Source: Candidatus Bathyarchaeota archaeon (lineage in GTDB: Archaea > Thermoproteota > Bathyarchaeia > TCS64). Taken from it: 7,113 nt of DNA. Location: positions 1 through 7,113 of the forward strand of contig JAUWLH010000078.1 of NCBI GenBank assembly GCA_030613835.1. The letters run 5' to 3'. Below, piece by piece: positions 6,058-7,113 of this stretch. The notes under the pieces are model-generated. The model was given only the letters and a program-made list of their open reading frames with translations. It ran no database searches and was not told the DNA's origin. Position 1 is the first letter of the stretch. Every line of letters starts with the position of its first letter. Both the position numbers and the translations under genes were made by a program.

Positions 6058-6170
6058 TTCCACAAAAAAGCAATAAAACCGCCCCATTCTAATCCAAATG
6101 TGTGCACATACGCCGTCTCTTAACTACGAAAAAGCTACTGGTAACGGGATAAAGCCGCTAAACTCTACAA

Positions 6171-6890
6171 CTAAACGGTCTCGTGTGTCGGCTTCCACCA
6201 GACCTCGTACAGGATCCTATCATTCGGTACGCTCATGGACCTCAGGGCATCCTCCATCTCCGGGATCATCCCCCCCGGCCCTGATAGGAAGAACAGGGAT
6301 TCAACGTCAATACCGAACTCAACAAGAGTTTCCCTACTTATCCTTCCCCGCCCAAAGCTCTCCTTCGGGTACACCTGGGTAACCGTGGTGTGATACCTTA
6401 CTCTTGGATTATTTTTTGCTATCCCCGATGCCTCGTGGAAGTATACCATCTCTTCCACAGTCGAGGCGCTCTGTATCATGGTTACAGACGCGTTCGTCGA
6501 GTCATCGATGTACCGTAGTATACCCATGAGAGGCGCTACCCCGATACCCGCGCCTATAAGAACAATCTTGTCCCCCATCCCGTCCTCGTAGAAGACATTC
6601 CCCTGTCCTCCATCAATGAAAAGAGTGTCTCCGACCTGGGCTGCCCCGTGGAAGTACTCTGTAACCGGGTTATCGCTCTCCTTCACGGCAATCTCAATTG
6701 TGCCAATTGTGGCCGGGCTGCTTGCCAGGCTGTACCCCACGATCTTCCGTTCGCCATTGATGACCGCATAGCAATCAATCCACTGCCCGGATCTATACAC
6801 AAATTCCTGCCCATCCAGATCCAGCGTCAGAACCCTGATGGTAGGCGTTGCCTGTCTTATCTCCTTGATTGTAACTGGGATGATTGTCAT
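6171..6890 (-). CDS. FAD/NAD(P)-binding oxidoreductase of the ferredoxin-NADP reductase type
   Basis: The 239-residue protein has the two-domain FNR layout. The FAD-binding barrel (1-100) contains SGQWIDCY (34-41) and GYSLASSP (52-59). The NAD(P)-binding domain contains VLIGAGIGVAPLMGILRY (110-127) with the G-x-G-x-x-P loop, then FFLSGPGGMIPEMEDAL (200-216) and a C-terminal ILYEVWW (226-232). It would pass electrons between NAD(P)H and a flavin, ferredoxin, oxygenase or other partner. There is no cysteine cluster for a [2Fe-2S] centre (the only cysteine is Cys40), so it is neither a fused dioxygenase reductase nor PyrK. The Arg that usually precedes the Y-S pair in R-x-Y-S is Val51 here. The ATG at 6890 has no Shine-Dalgarno site; a weak TATA-like GTTATT lies 27 bases upstream. 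No obvious partner gene is adjacent, so its physiological role is unknown. Confidence 0.92.
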   Translation of the reverse strand: MTIIPVTIKEIRQATPTIRVLTLDLDGQEFVYRSGQWIDCYAVINGERKIVGYSLASSPATIGTIEIAVKESDNPVTEYFHGAAQVGDTLFIDGGQGNVFYEDGMGDKIVLIGAGIGVAPLMGILRYIDDSTNASVTMIQSASTVEEMVYFHEASGIAKNNPRVRYHTTVTQVYPKESFGRGRISRETLVEFGIDVESLFFLSGPGGMIPEMEDALRSMSVPNDRILYEVWWKPTHETV

Positions 6891-6912
6891 GACTAGCCCT
6901 ACGTTCCGTGGG

Positions 6913-6922
6913 GGAATAACCT
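6913..6922 (-). promoter_or_regulatory. Possible TATA element of the reductase gene
   Basis: On the minus strand AGGTTATTCC, with core GTTATT at 6920-6915, is centred about 27 bases before the ATG at 6890, the spacing seen for the other leaderless-type starts here. The core differs from a strong archaeal TATA box, so the call rests mostly on position. Confidence 0.3.
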
Positions 6923-7029
6923 TTTACGCTTTTCGACCTAGAACCTGATCTGTATGTCGTTCCTAGATATCCACTCACGAATTGCTATCTCTCCGGCGAT
7001 ACACGCGCATGGTTAATGGCGTCTAATAG

Positions 7030-7113
7030 ATGACTAACGTAATCCATCGACCAGATTATCGACTGATTATACGGGGTATCCCAAAAAAACAAGACTTTTC
7101 AGACATAATCTCC
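7030..7113 (+). CDS. Possible start of a gene running off the right edge (hypothetical)
   Basis: From the ATG at 7030 the frame stays open for 28 codons to the end of the window, beginning MTNVIHRPDYRLIIRG. The composition is protein-like, but 28 codons without a stop is not rare by chance. No clear ribosome binding site or TATA box precedes it. I do not recognise the sequence. The rest of the stretch from 6891 shows no other gene. Confidence 0.25.
   Translation, partial: MTNVIHRPDYRLIIRGIPKKQDFSDIIS

Noticed and set aside
6101..6108. TGTGCACA palindrome between the hydrolase and reductase genes
   Set aside because: It is an isolated 8-base palindrome between convergent genes with no promoter nearby.
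6098..6382. Plus-strand frame opening in the convergent gap and running into the reductase gene
   Set aside because: Most of it is antisense to a well-supported reductase. Its product is rich in Ser, Thr, Pro and Arg with no recognisable domain, as expected for a shadow frame.

Overview
The window looks like part of an archaeal chromosome of medium GC content. The evidence is indirect. Several genes have A/T-rich TATA-like boxes 25-30 bases before their start codons, which is the spacing of archaeal leaderless or short-leader promoters. The glycerol kinase resembles Thermococcales-type enzymes as I remember them. A tungsten-type aldehyde ferredoxin oxidoreductase (AOR) fits an anaerobic or facultative archaeon. 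I cannot name the lineage. No rRNA, tRNA, CRISPR array, transposase or phage gene was seen.

Layout, left to right. (1) 2-454 (+): the 3' end of an AOR-family gene cut by the window edge. (2) 513-1022 (+): a GNAT acetyltransferase. (3) 1173-4830 (-): three genes transcribed in the order tRNA-dihydrouridine synthase, glycerol kinase, Ldh2-family 2-oxoacid dehydrogenase. The kinase has its own TATA-like box and a hairpin upstream. The dehydrogenase starts 28 bases after it and is probably co-transcribed. (4) 5009-5979 (+): a SnoaL-like NTF2-fold protein and a cysteine hydrolase of the isochorismatase family, overlapping by one base (TAATG). (5) 6171-6890 (-): an FAD/NAD(P)-binding oxidoreductase of the ferredoxin-NADP reductase type. 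(6) 7030-7113 (+): a possible gene start running off the right edge, weakly supported.

Taken together this is mostly ordinary metabolic and housekeeping content: glycerol phosphorylation, 2-oxoacid/2-hydroxyacid redox, tRNA modification, flavin electron transfer and a small hydrolase operon. I found no convincing new multi-gene system. The most informative oddity is the dehydrogenase: its family-like N-terminus continues upstream in the same frame, but a single TAA separates it from the rest of the protein. Other points worth checking are the bulged hairpin before glycerol kinase, the coupled SnoaL/hydrolase pair, and changes at normally conserved positions in the AOR fragment, the Dus protein and the flavin reductase.
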